A stretch of 64,000 nt of DNA from Gymnothorax reevesii. Taxonomy: Eukaryota > Chordata > Actinopteri > Anguilliformes > Muraenidae. Positions 55,791 to 64,000 of this stretch are shown here, piece by piece. The position numbers were made by a program, and so were the translations under genes. The stretch's first letter is position 1. Each line of letters opens with the position of its first letter. Location: contig CM056573.1 in the NCBI GenBank assembly GCA_029721435.1, positions 99,439,447 through 99,503,446 of the forward strand, given 5' to 3'. The notes below the pieces were generated by a model that saw only the letters and a list, made by a program, of their open reading frames with translations, had not been told where the DNA came from and did not search any database.

Positions 55791-56273
55791 TGTTATGGCC
55801 CCAATTTGTTATTACATTACAACACAGCAACAGCAAGGGATGACAGACACAGTTTTAAAAACTTAACCACATTTAATTAACAAAGACAATAACAACCAAC
55901 TAACAACTAATGACCAAGATTGAATAAAAAAAAAAACAGAAATATTTACTGTCCCTTTTTGTGGGGTGGCTTGGTGATGTCCTGGATAATGAAAATGCTC
56001 AAACACAGGCAAAGAAATCCACTAAAGAAACGTCACAGGTCTTGAACAGAATGGCAGGTCTGGTCATCTTCTTGCAATTTCTCCTACTACTCTACTGTCT
56101 CAATTCTTTTCCTTATATACTCTTTTGCAGACCCCACCCACATTTAGACCTCTTTTTTTAATTTTCTGAGACTTGCCCCAGACATGTCCAGGACATGTGT
56201 AAACATGACTCCAGTCAGAGCTTAACAAAAAAAAGGTAAACACTGCCATCTAGTGGCCGATATTCACATTACA
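55791..56273 (-). repeat. 3' LTR of Gmr1-like element B
   Basis: This 483-bp repeat has a partner at 61259-61745. By eye the two differ at a few positions near the inner start and at one position near 56196. It contains a TATATAAG motif on the minus strand (56119-56112). Confidence 0.93.
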
Positions 56274-56289
56274 CCTCCATTCCAAAAGG
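56274..56289 (-). other. Polypurine tract of Gmr1-like element B
   Basis: The minus strand reads CCTTTTGGAATGGAGG directly before the 3' LTR, as in element A. Confidence 0.65.
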
Positions 56290-56367
56290 CCTTTATGAGT
56301 CAAAATTTTTCTTTTCAATACAAAATGGTAAAGTGAACACTTGTCTATATATACATATCATACACAT

Positions 56368-59300
56368 TCAAACACGGGATAAGCAATCAGCAATTACATT
56401 GTCTGTACCCTTCACATGCTTAATTTCCAAGTCAAACTCCTGTAAAATCAAACTCCAATTCAACAATCTCCGATTCTTGTTTTTCATCTTACTCAAAAAC
56501 ATTAACGGATTGTGGTCAGTGTACACAATCATTGGCTTTTGTCCTGTACAAACATAAACCTCAAAGTGTTGTAAAGAAAGGACCAGAGCCAACAGTTCCT
56601 TCTCTATTGAGGAATAGTTCCTTTGGTGGCGATTGAAGTTCCTGGAGAAGTATGCCACGGGATGCTCAATGTCATCAGAGTCACTTCTCTGTAGGAGCAC
56701 AGATCCACAAGCTTGGTCGCTAGCATCGACCGCGATGGAGAACGGTTTGTTGAAGTCAGGAGATTTGAGCACGGGGAAGTGACACAGCAGAGACTTCAGG
56801 CGATCGAAGGCTCTCTGGCATGCATCATCCCAGGTGAACTTTACGCCTTTCTTCAGTTGGTTAGTTAGACTGAGAGCAATCTCAGCAAAGTTCTTGCAGA
56901 ACTTGCGGTAGTACCCGATCATTCCAAGGAAGCGGCGCAAAGCTTTTTTGTTGTCAGGAACTGGAAAGTCCATGATGGCTTGGACTTTAGCATTTATGGG
57001 TGCCACCTTACCCTGGCCTATGACGTAGCCAAGATAGGTGACAGTAGCACAACCAAAGTCACTCTTGTTCAGGTTAACAGTCAGGTTAGCCTGGGTCAGG
57101 CGCTGGAACAACGTCTCGACATCTTTTAGATGTTCTTCCCAGGAGTCACTCCATGTGATCAGGTCATCGATGTATGCACCCGTGTGTGGCAATCCGGCGA
57201 TTGTAGACTGTATCATCCTTTGGAACGTGGCTGGGGCATTTTTCATGCCAAAGGGTAGGACTTCATACTGGTACAATCCAGATGGTGTGGCAAAAGCAGA
57301 GATGCTCTTGGCCCTCTCAGTTAAAGGCACACACCAATAACCCTTCAATAAATCAATCTTGGTCAGAAACTTTGCTTGCCCTACACTATCAATACAATCA
57401 TCAATCCTAGGTATTGGAAACACATCAGTTCTAGTTACAGCATTGACTTTGCGATAATCTGTACAGAATCTAGTACTTCCATCAGGTTTTGGAACTAGCA
57501 CACAGGGTGAACTCCAATCGGAGTTGGAGGGTCTGATAATATCATGTTTTAACATGTACTCAACCTCTTTCTCAGCAATCTTTCTCTTTTCAGGATTCAT
57601 CCGGTATGGATGCTGTTTTATTGGTTTGGCATCACCAACATCTACATCATGAGAGGCTATAGTAACTCTCTTTGGAACATCAGGGAACAAATCCTCATAT
57701 TTCTTGATCAACCTTTCAAACTGATCTCTCTGTGAGGGTTCTAAGTGCTGGAGTTTTACATCAAGATTTTGCAACACTTCAGTGTTTGACAATTTACATG
57801 AAAGAACTTCAGCTTTAATTCTTGGTTCATCATCTTGAAACTCCCCCTCATCTTCACACGTTTCGACCATTGGAGAATCTGAAGTGACAGCTGCAACCCT
57901 AGCATTTCTGTCATGATAAGGCTTTAGCATGTTAATATGACACAATTGTTTTGGTTTTCTCCTATCTGGAGTCTTCACAATGTAATTGAGATCATTGAGT
58001 TTTGTCAGAATTTCATAAGGACCATGAAATCCAGCCTGCAATGGATTGAACTGCAAGGGAAACAACACAAGGACCTTGTCTCCTGGTTTAAACTCACGGC
58101 TTCTAGCCTTATGATCATACCAAGTTTTCATTTTTCCCTGACTTGATTTCAAGTTCTCTTTGGCAAGGTCACAAGCTGCACGCAATCTTTCCTTGAACTT
58201 GCTAACATAGTCTAACAGACTGATCTGCGGCTCTTCCTCTTGCCATTGTTCACTCAATAATAGCAAAGGTCCTCTCACTTCATGACCAAACACTAGCTCA
58301 AATGGACTGAATCCAGTAGACTCCTGCACTGCTTCTCTAGCTGCAAACAACAGCAAATTAACCCCTTCATCCCAGTCTTTCTCATGGTCATAACAATAAG
58401 TCCTCATCATTGTCTTGAGAGTGGAATGAAACCGCTCTAAGGCACCCTGACTTTCTGGATGATAGGCACTAGAAAGAATCTGCTTTGCACCTAGTTCATA
58501 CACAACCTGCTGAAACAATCCTGAAGTGAAATTGCTACCCTGGTCTGACTGAATTTCCCTGGGAAGGCCAAACAACGTGAAGAACTTTATCAAAGCCTTC
58601 GAGATTGCAGTTGCCTTGATGTTACGTAGAGGTATGGCTTCGGGGAATCTGGTAGATGCACACATGATTGTCAACAAGTACTGATTTCCAGATCTAGTCT
58701 TGGGTAATGGACCAACGCAATCAACAATGACCCTAGAGAATGGCTCCCCAAATGCTGGGATAGGCTGCAATGGAGCTACAGGTGGGTCTAACTGGTGTTT
58801 TCCAACTACCTGACAAGTGTGACAGGTTTTGCAAAAGTTGGAAACGTCTTTCCGAAGCCCAGGCCAAAAGAAGTGTTTCATGATCTTATCAACAGTCTTG
58901 TTAACACCAAGATGACCTCCTAAAGGTAAACTATGAGCCATTGTTAAGATCTCATTCCTATAGACCTTCGGAACAACAATTTGCCTGACCACTGCCCAAT
59001 CTGCATTGGCAGGGATATCAGGAGGGCACCACTTCCGCATCAACACACCATCCTTGAGATAATACCCAACTGGAACTGCGTCTATTTCTTTATCAGGAAG
59101 GGCTCTCCTCTTTAGTACACAAATTTCAGGATCATTAGTTTGCTCCTCAATCAACCGCTTTCTGGACAGAGACAAGTCTCCAGACACATCAGAATCACCA
59201 GACCCATCCGGCTGGCTGAATAGAGAACTGATAAAAGTATCTGATAAGTCCTCAAACGGAGAAACCATAGTAGGCCAATCAGAGTCATGAGGCGAACCAC

Positions 59301-61140
59301 CTGAGTCCTGACTATTCAATGTACTGGACGGCACCACATCATCTTCTTCTTTAGCCTTCTTGGCCATAGCACGAGTCACTGCGCAAGTAGGATACAGAGA
59401 TGGGTCCTCATCCCCATCTTCAGTGCTCGGCTGTGAAGTAAGATGTACAGGGGGAACTACTTTGCCCCCAGCCAGGTCATTGCCTAGCAACAGAGAAACA
59501 CCCTTTATAGGTAGACTTGACATAAGTCCCACCTTTACCTGTCCTGTAACTAAATCTGACTTCAAGAATATAGAGCGCAGGGGTACAGATACAGTCCTCC
59601 CTTCAATACCTTGTACAAGTATGAAATCCCCTGAAGCGGTCTCATCACGTAACTCCAAGGAGTCCATCAACAAAAGTGACTGAGAAGCTCCGGTATCCCT
59701 TAGGATATATATGGGTACAGGAGTAGTATGCTCATTCAGAGCCACAAATCCCTCTGACGCAAATGGAAGAAATTCCTCCCTCACGAAGTCAGCTGTATCA
59801 GGCTTTTTAGCCCCACAAGAAGCAGGCAATTTAGCAGATTGGTTATCTACTACAGGGGTTTCTAACCTTGTTTTCACAAAGGCATTTGGTTTGGTATCCT
59901 TTTCTTTTTCTTTCTTAGCTTTAAGGAACCAACAGTTAGTTGTAACATGACCAGATTTCTTGCAATAACTGCAAACTAGACCACTTTTGTCACTGTCAGC
60001 TTTCACACTTTGATCAGACCTGTTACTGGATTTTTGAGCACCATCACCAGATTTGTCTTTGTCTTTGGGTGAGGAATCTTGGGTATCACCATAACCCTTT
60101 TTCTGAAATTGGGACCATCTATTATAACTGCTAGACTGAAATTTGGACTTATGTGTGAGAACATATTCATCTGCAAATTTGGCAGCTGATTGCAAATTCA
60201 GTGCTTGCTTCTCATTAAGGTAGGTCTTAACATCATCTTTAACACAGTTCTTGAATTCTTCAACTAACACCATCTCTTTCAGTGAGTTGAAATCATCCTT
60301 GACCTCCATAGAAGTACACCAGCGCTCAAAACAAACCTGCTTTTCATTAGCAAATTCAACATAAGTCTGATTTTCAGATTTCTTCAGACCTCTGAATTTC
60401 TGTCGGTAAGCCTCTGGAACCAACTCATAAGCTCTCAAAATAACCTTTTTGACAACCTCATAATCAGAGAAATCATCTGCAGACAAAGCCGAATAGGCTT
60501 GTTGAGCTTTACCCTTTAGGACAGTTTGCAACATCAGAGGCCAGTTTTCCTTTGGCCACTGGCAACTCTTTGCTACCTTTTCAAAACACTGGAAATAGTT
60601 GTAAACATCCTTTTCTGAAAATGGAGGCACCAGTTTTACCTCCTGGCTAGCCCGAAATTTATTTTCTGTTGCTATTTTTATTTTTAGTTGCTCCATTTGG
60701 AGTCTTTCTTCTCTATCGAATTTCTCTAATTCAAAATCTCTCTGTCTCTGTCTCTCTCTTTCTGCTCTTTCCTCTTTTTCTCTCTCAAATTCTCTTTCTT
60801 TCTCTTTTTCCTCCCTTTCTTTTTCTCTTTCCTCTCTTTCTTTCTCTTTTTCCTCCCTCTCAAATTCTTTTTCTTTTTCTCTTTCCTCCCTTTCAATCTC
60901 TAGCAGTTTTAATTTAAGTTCCATTTCTATATTTGGATTTTCCACTGGAAACTGTTCCAGATCTCCTGGTGCAAACACATTTTCATCAATGTAATATTCA
61001 ACTATCTCTCTAGCCAGTCTTGCTTTTCGCATGGCTGGTTTCACCTCTGTCAGCTCTAAATGTCTGCAAATTTCTAGCAGTTCTGTCTTTTTAAAAGACT
61101 TCAAAACCCCTACGGTTGGTGATGCCAAGAAATCATCCAT
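56368..61140 (-). CDS. Gag-Pol polyprotein of Gmr1-like element B, 1590 residues
   Basis: One frame runs from the ATG at 61140 (MDDFLASPTVG) to 56368. It has the same domain order as the element A protein, with positions after the coiled-coil shifted by about 13 residues: charged coiled-coil, SCAN-like capsid, CCHC knuckle (CSYCKKSGHVTTNC), protease (DTGAS), integrase (HHCC; D, D-35-E; GPY module), reverse transcriptase (YIDD) and RNase H. The length difference from A comes mainly from the repeat-rich coiled-coil, plus a two-residue gain (DKDK) before the zinc knuckle. At a few integrase positions B looks closer to typical Gypsy sequence than A (for example VFGHE where A has VFDHE). All catalytic residues I can see are present. 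Confidence 0.95.
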   Translation of the reverse strand: MDDFLASPTVGVLKSFKKTELLEICRHLELTEVKPAMRKARLAREIVEYYIDENVFAPGDLEQFPVENPNIEMELKLKLLEIEREEREKEKEFEREEKEKEREEREKEREEKEKEREFEREKEERAERERQRQRDFELEKFDREERLQMEQLKIKIATENKFRASQEVKLVPPFSEKDVYNYFQCFEKVAKSCQWPKENWPLMLQTVLKGKAQQAYSALSADDFSDYEVVKKVILRAYELVPEAYRQKFRGLKKSENQTYVEFANEKQVCFERWCTSMEVKDDFNSLKEMVLVEEFKNCVKDDVKTYLNEKQALNLQSAAKFADEYVLTHKSKFQSSSYNRWSQFQKKGYGDTQDSSPKDKDKSGDGAQKSSNRSDQSVKADSDKSGLVCSYCKKSGHVTTNCWFLKAKKEKEKDTKPNAFVKTRLETPVVDNQSAKLPASCGAKKPDTADFVREEFLPFASEGFVALNEHTTPVPIYILRDTGASQSLLLMDSLELRDETASGDFILVQGIEGRTVSVPLRSIFLKSDLVTGQVKVGLMSSLPIKGVSLLLGNDLAGGKVVPPVHLTSQPSTEDGDEDPSLYPTCAVTRAMAKKAKEEDDVVPSSTLNSQDSGGSPHDSDWPTMVSPFEDLSDTFISSLFSQPDGSGDSDVSGDLSLSRKRLIEEQTNDPEICVLKRRALPDKEIDAVPVGYYLKDGVLMRKWCPPDIPANADWAVVRQIVVPKVYRNEILTMAHSLPLGGHLGVNKTVDKIMKHFFWPGLRKDVSNFCKTCHTCQVVGKHQLDPPVAPLQPIPAFGEPFSRVIVDCVGPLPKTRSGNQYLLTIMCASTRFPEAIPLRNIKATAISKALIKFFTLFGLPREIQSDQGSNFTSGLFQQVVYELGAKQILSSAYHPESQGALERFHSTLKTMMRTYCYDHEKDWDEGVNLLLFAAREAVQESTGFSPFELVFGHEVRGPLLLLSEQWQEEEPQISLLDYVSKFKERLRAACDLAKENLKSSQGKMKTWYDHKARSREFKPGDKVLVLFPLQFNPLQAGFHGPYEILTKLNDLNYIVKTPDRRKPKQLCHINMLKPYHDRNARVAAVTSDSPMVETCEDEGEFQDDEPRIKAEVLSCKLSNTEVLQNLDVKLQHLEPSQRDQFERLIKKYEDLFPDVPKRVTIASHDVDVGDAKPIKQHPYRMNPEKRKIAEKEVEYMLKHDIIRPSNSDWSSPCVLVPKPDGSTRFCTDYRKVNAVTRTDVFPIPRIDDCIDSVGQAKFLTKIDLLKGYWCVPLTERAKSISAFATPSGLYQYEVLPFGMKNAPATFQRMIQSTIAGLPHTGAYIDDLITWSDSWEEHLKDVETLFQRLTQANLTVNLNKSDFGCATVTYLGYVIGQGKVAPINAKVQAIMDFPVPDNKKALRRFLGMIGYYRKFCKNFAEIALSLTNQLKKGVKFTWDDACQRAFDRLKSLLCHFPVLKSPDFNKPFSIAVDASDQACGSVLLQRSDSDDIEHPVAYFSRNFNRHQRNYSSIEKELLALVLSLQHFEVYVCTGQKPMIVYTDHNPLMFLSKMKNKNRRLLNWSLILQEFDLEIKHVKGTDNVIADCLSRV

Positions 61141-61234
61141 TGCTGTTGTCAATATATATGTATTCAATTAAAAAAAAAATCAATTTTACAATTTGAAATG
61201 TTAGATTTTTAATAAATGACTCACAAAATGGTCT

Positions 61235-61255
61235 ATCCCGGACCTTGAGCCCCCA
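61235..61255 (-). other. Primer-binding site of element B with a 3-base insertion
   Basis: Three bases inside the 5' LTR the minus strand reads TGGGGGCTC, then AAG, then GTCCGGGAT. Without the AAG it equals the tRNA-Pro site of element A. The insertion splits the 18-base match into 9 and 9, which should weaken priming. Confidence 0.75.
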
Positions 61256-61258
61256 ATT

Positions 61259-61745
61259 TGTTATGGCCCCAATTTCGTATTACAATCTACAACACAACAG
61301 CAACAGCAAGGGATGACAGACACAGTTTTAAAAACTTAACCACATTTAATTAACAAAGACAATAACAACCAACTAACAACTAATGACCAAGATTGAATAA
61401 AAAAAAACAGAAATATTTACTGTCCCTTTTTGTGGGGTGGCTTGGTGATGTCCTGGATAATGAAAATGCTCAAACACAGGCAAAGAAATCCACTAAAGAA
61501 ACGTCACAGGTCTTGAACAGAATGGCAGGTCTGGTCATCTTCTTGCAATTTCTCCTACTACTCTACTGTCTCAATTCTTTTCCTTATATACTCTTTTGCA
61601 GACCCCACCCACATTTAGACCTCTTTTTTTTAATTTTCTGAGACTTGCCCCAGACATGTCCAGGACATGCGTAAACATGACTCCAGTCAGAGCTTAACAA
61701 AAAAAAGGTAAACACTGCCATCTAGTGGCCGATATTCACATTACA
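61259..61745 (-). repeat. 5' LTR of Gmr1-like element B
   Basis: This 487-bp promoter LTR is the partner of 55791-56273, with the same TATATAAG motif near 61590-61583 on the minus strand. Open frames across it are not genes. Confidence 0.93.
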
Positions 61746-61795
61746 GTTGGACTAATGCAGTAAATCGTTTTCTCAAATGTCATGTAAATGCACTC

Positions 61796-64000
61796 AGTTA
61801 TTAGGTCCTCATACTTTCAGCAGTGGTTTGCGCGCAAGCTTTCGCTTCACGCCCGAGTAGACCTGTTTCCACTACAAAGTATTTTTCCAATTATTTGACA
61901 AATCTGCCCTTATGATAGCAATTTGCAAAACTTCAACGGCATCTGGCTTTTAAAGGAGATGACACTTTGAGTGGTTTATGTCATGTGACAAAACACAACT
62001 ATGGTTAAGCAAGAGATGTAGTACAACCCCTTTAACCATACGCCTTTCTTTGCCCACACATAACCCGCAGTAACAGTAAACTAGCAAAAATGAATTTGGA
62101 CACGCCCTTACTGCCTTTCTGCCATGCGCTTCAGACAGTGCACTTGGATTGTTAAAATAGGGCCCCTGATATTAAAGCTATTTGTTGAAATATCAAATCA
62201 GTTGTCTGCTGAAACATTGTTAAGGTCCACAATAAATTATGGATGCCAGGCACAAGCTTAATATCTCCTGAACAATCCAAAAACTTACTCACATCTCCTT
62301 CCGTTAGTTTACTACGTACAGTGTAACTGAACCCCATCTGAAAGGCATAAACCTGTCTCAATATCAGGGTGTTGCTCCATTCACCACCTGGAGGTGGATT
62401 AAAGCTTCTCTTCCTGTATTTTACTCAGATAAATATAAGCGTATCGCAATGCCTGAGCCAGTTATTTATTTAATGTTTATATTGATGGATCATAATGACA
62501 AAGCATGGAGTGTTTTGTGAGTTCTGCCCAGTGCTCATTACAGAATTTGCAACCCAGGGAGTCTCGCATTTGACGCCAGCGCAGTTGGGAAACTCCAAAT
62601 ACTCGGTGGCATCTGACGTCGGAACTGCAGAAGACCAGTGTGAGAAAAGACAGGCCATCCTGAGGGCCATGCCACTGCACTGGGAGGCTTCACCTGGATC
62701 ATGTACTGTATGCGAGGGAAGAGCCCCGTTTAATGTGTCAGCACAATGTCAGGGAACATTAATATGGAGCCAGCTGGCTGGTGATGAACCATCCTGCACC
62801 AGGATGTGGAACTGACCTTGATCTGTATCCCTGAAACTGGTGTGGTCCCAGACCAAAAGGGCAAGGGTTTTCCTGGAAAAGGACATCTTCTCCTTTTACT
62901 GCAGATCAGATATAACTGGTCACCACTTTTTCAAGGACAATCTTTTCACACATTCTCACTGGTTCCAGGTTATGGTCACACCAAAGAATGCTCATACCAA
63001 ACAACTGCGTAAATCAATTTCTGTTAGTCAGATATACAGACAAAAATAGGAACAGCCTATAGTCTAGTGGATAATGAGGTAGGTGCACTTCTCCCTAGTG
63101 CTGCTAAATTATTTCAGCTAAATGACCGTGATGAAAAATATGAATAATTAGTATTCAAAGTGATGCAAATGGTTGTGCTTTTCAGTAGAGTGAGTTCTCA
63201 TAGTCTCAGTAGTGTCCCATAATTTTTCCCATAATTTTTAGTGAAAGATTTTCAGCAGTGACATTTAACTGCAGAAATAGCCAATATTATGTATAACTAA
63301 TCATGTTTAACACCATGTTTGTGATTAAATCTCATTGGAAATGTATATGAATGAGTGTCCTCCATTTTCTTATAGTGGCTAATAGAGGGCAGAATAAGTG
63401 CATAGTGTATGTTGGATATTGGTATGCAGTATTACGAATATGAAGTAATTGAGGCTGATGCATTTCTAATGTATGAGAGAATTTTGTAAAACAGCATTAT
63501 AACATCCTCCGTGCTGTGCTCGTAGCGCTCCAGCATGGCTCACCACTTGTGCTTGCAAATGTCTTGAGGAGGAACTAGGCCATGTGATACCCACAACTGT
63601 GACATCAGTGACATGTACACTTGGAGCTTGTGGAATAAAAGCATCATCAGTTATCCTAAAAATGTATAGGCTAAATCACTTGTATCATACAAAAAAATAA
63701 AAAAACACTCTTGATAACTTGGAGAATGATGGCCATATTTCCACAGACAGAATGTCACACAGGAGTGTTTGATATTTTTGGCGCCATATTTGTACATGCT
63801 ATATTTGTCACGCCTACTTGTACTGCTAACTGGATGGCTTTGAAGCTTAATGTAAAAAATTACTTGAGTTAACAGTAAATTGAAAAGTTAATTGAATAGT
63901 AAAAGAAATACCTTCACACCTCTCTCAAGGCTCAGCACTACTTTCAGTCCGGCTTTGAATGGAATGAATGAGATCTTTTGAATATTTTGTCAGTTGTTAG
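61796..64000. other. Right end of the window, no gene recognised
   Basis: The sequence is unique-looking, with a GC-richer part at 62500-62850. The 106-codon frame at 62495-62815 has seven cysteines but no known spacing or domain, and I see no convincing splice sites around it. I do not call it a gene. Confidence 0.4.

Larger units (their letters stand above)
55791..61745 (-). mobile_element. Gmr1-like Ty3/Gypsy LTR retrotransposon B, 5955 bp
   Basis: The element is complete: LTRs at 55791-56273 and 61259-61745, ends TGTTATGG and CATTACA, and a GTTG duplication (55787-55790 and 61746-61749). It is the same family as element A, about 21 kb away, with the same orientation and domain order. The coding regions are very similar by eye. 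The LTRs are about 20 bp shorter than those of A and differ from them in several indels, so B is not a simple duplicate of A. The different target duplications also show two separate insertions. Confidence 0.94.
55311..61795 (+). mobile_element. Harbinger-like repeat, split by a LINE tail and by Gmr1-like element B
   Basis: The sequence 55600-55790, continued at 61746-61795, resembles 21660-21913, including the right end CATGTAAATGCACTC. The left limit is not determined. Two younger insertions sit inside it: the poly-A-tailed piece at 55464-55593, and the LTR element at 55791-61745. Confidence 0.5.

Noticed and set aside
60669..60917. Hydrophobic plus-strand frame opposite the Gag coiled-coil
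   Set aside because: It is the antisense reading of a purine-rich repeat in the Gag gene, giving a false phenylalanine/leucine-rich membrane-like protein.
34239..61745. Segmental duplication as origin of the two Gmr1-like elements
   Set aside because: Different target duplications, different flanking repeats and LTR length differences show two separate insertions.
62495..62815. 106-codon cysteine-containing frame near the right end
   Set aside because: Cysteine spacing fits no known domain, and no supporting splice sites or homologous neighbours are visible.

Overview
The window looks like ray-finned fish chromosomal DNA. The evidence is one vertebrate-type multi-exon gene with very long introns, plus transposon families typical of fish: Tc1-like elements, a Ty3/Gypsy group with integrase before reverse transcriptase, CR1/L2-type and RLE-type LINEs, a Harbinger remnant, a Penelope-type ribozyme motif and a tRNA SINE. 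I see no bacterial genes, rRNA, genuine tRNA gene or CRISPR.

The host gene is on the minus strand. I can support four exons: 32169-31875 (signal peptide and 12-cysteine IGFBP domain), 28722-28561 and 28114-27941 (two six-cysteine modules that look like a tandem duplication) and 6004-5762 (a cysteine-rich module very like the one following the IGFBP domain in CRIM1). All junctions are GT/AG and all are phase 1, so the exons join in frame to about 291 codons. The gene runs on past the left edge. It is a CRIM1-like secreted or membrane-anchored BMP-modulator-type protein, possibly a divergent paralogue of crim1. Intron 3 is about 22 kb and holds most of the left-half transposons.

Layout: 1-2400, a CR1/L2-like LINE split by a 1614-bp Tc1-like element; 5762-6004, exon 4; 10868-12960, a frameshifted RLE-type LINE; 13123-14703, a Tc1-like element; 14779-15280, an inverted repeat; 16911-17364, a MITE; 17380-18495, a tandem repeat; 20848-21913, a Harbinger remnant; 22228-23778, a fold-back element; 27941-32169, exons 3 to 1; 33242-40870, a Tc1-like element split by an intact 6075-bp Gmr1-like LTR retrotransposon; 41468-43540, another Tc1-like element holding two MITEs; 48055-49180, a tandem duplication split by a 471-bp tRNA-type SINE; 50620-50830, a Penelope-type fragment with hammerhead-like motifs; 51222-52013, a truncated Tc1-like element; 55310-61795, a Harbinger-like repeat holding a LINE tail and a second intact Gmr1-like element of 5955 bp.

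The most notable content is the pair of intact Gmr1-type elements. Each has one gag-pol reading frame in the order gag, protease, integrase, reverse transcriptase, RNase H, with a SCAN-like capsid region, near-identical LTRs and 4-bp target duplications. Next come the duplicated exon in the CRIM1-like gene, the fold-back element with a DNA-binding N-terminus on both arms, and the head-to-head hammerhead-like motifs. All family names come from recognised motifs; no database search was possible.
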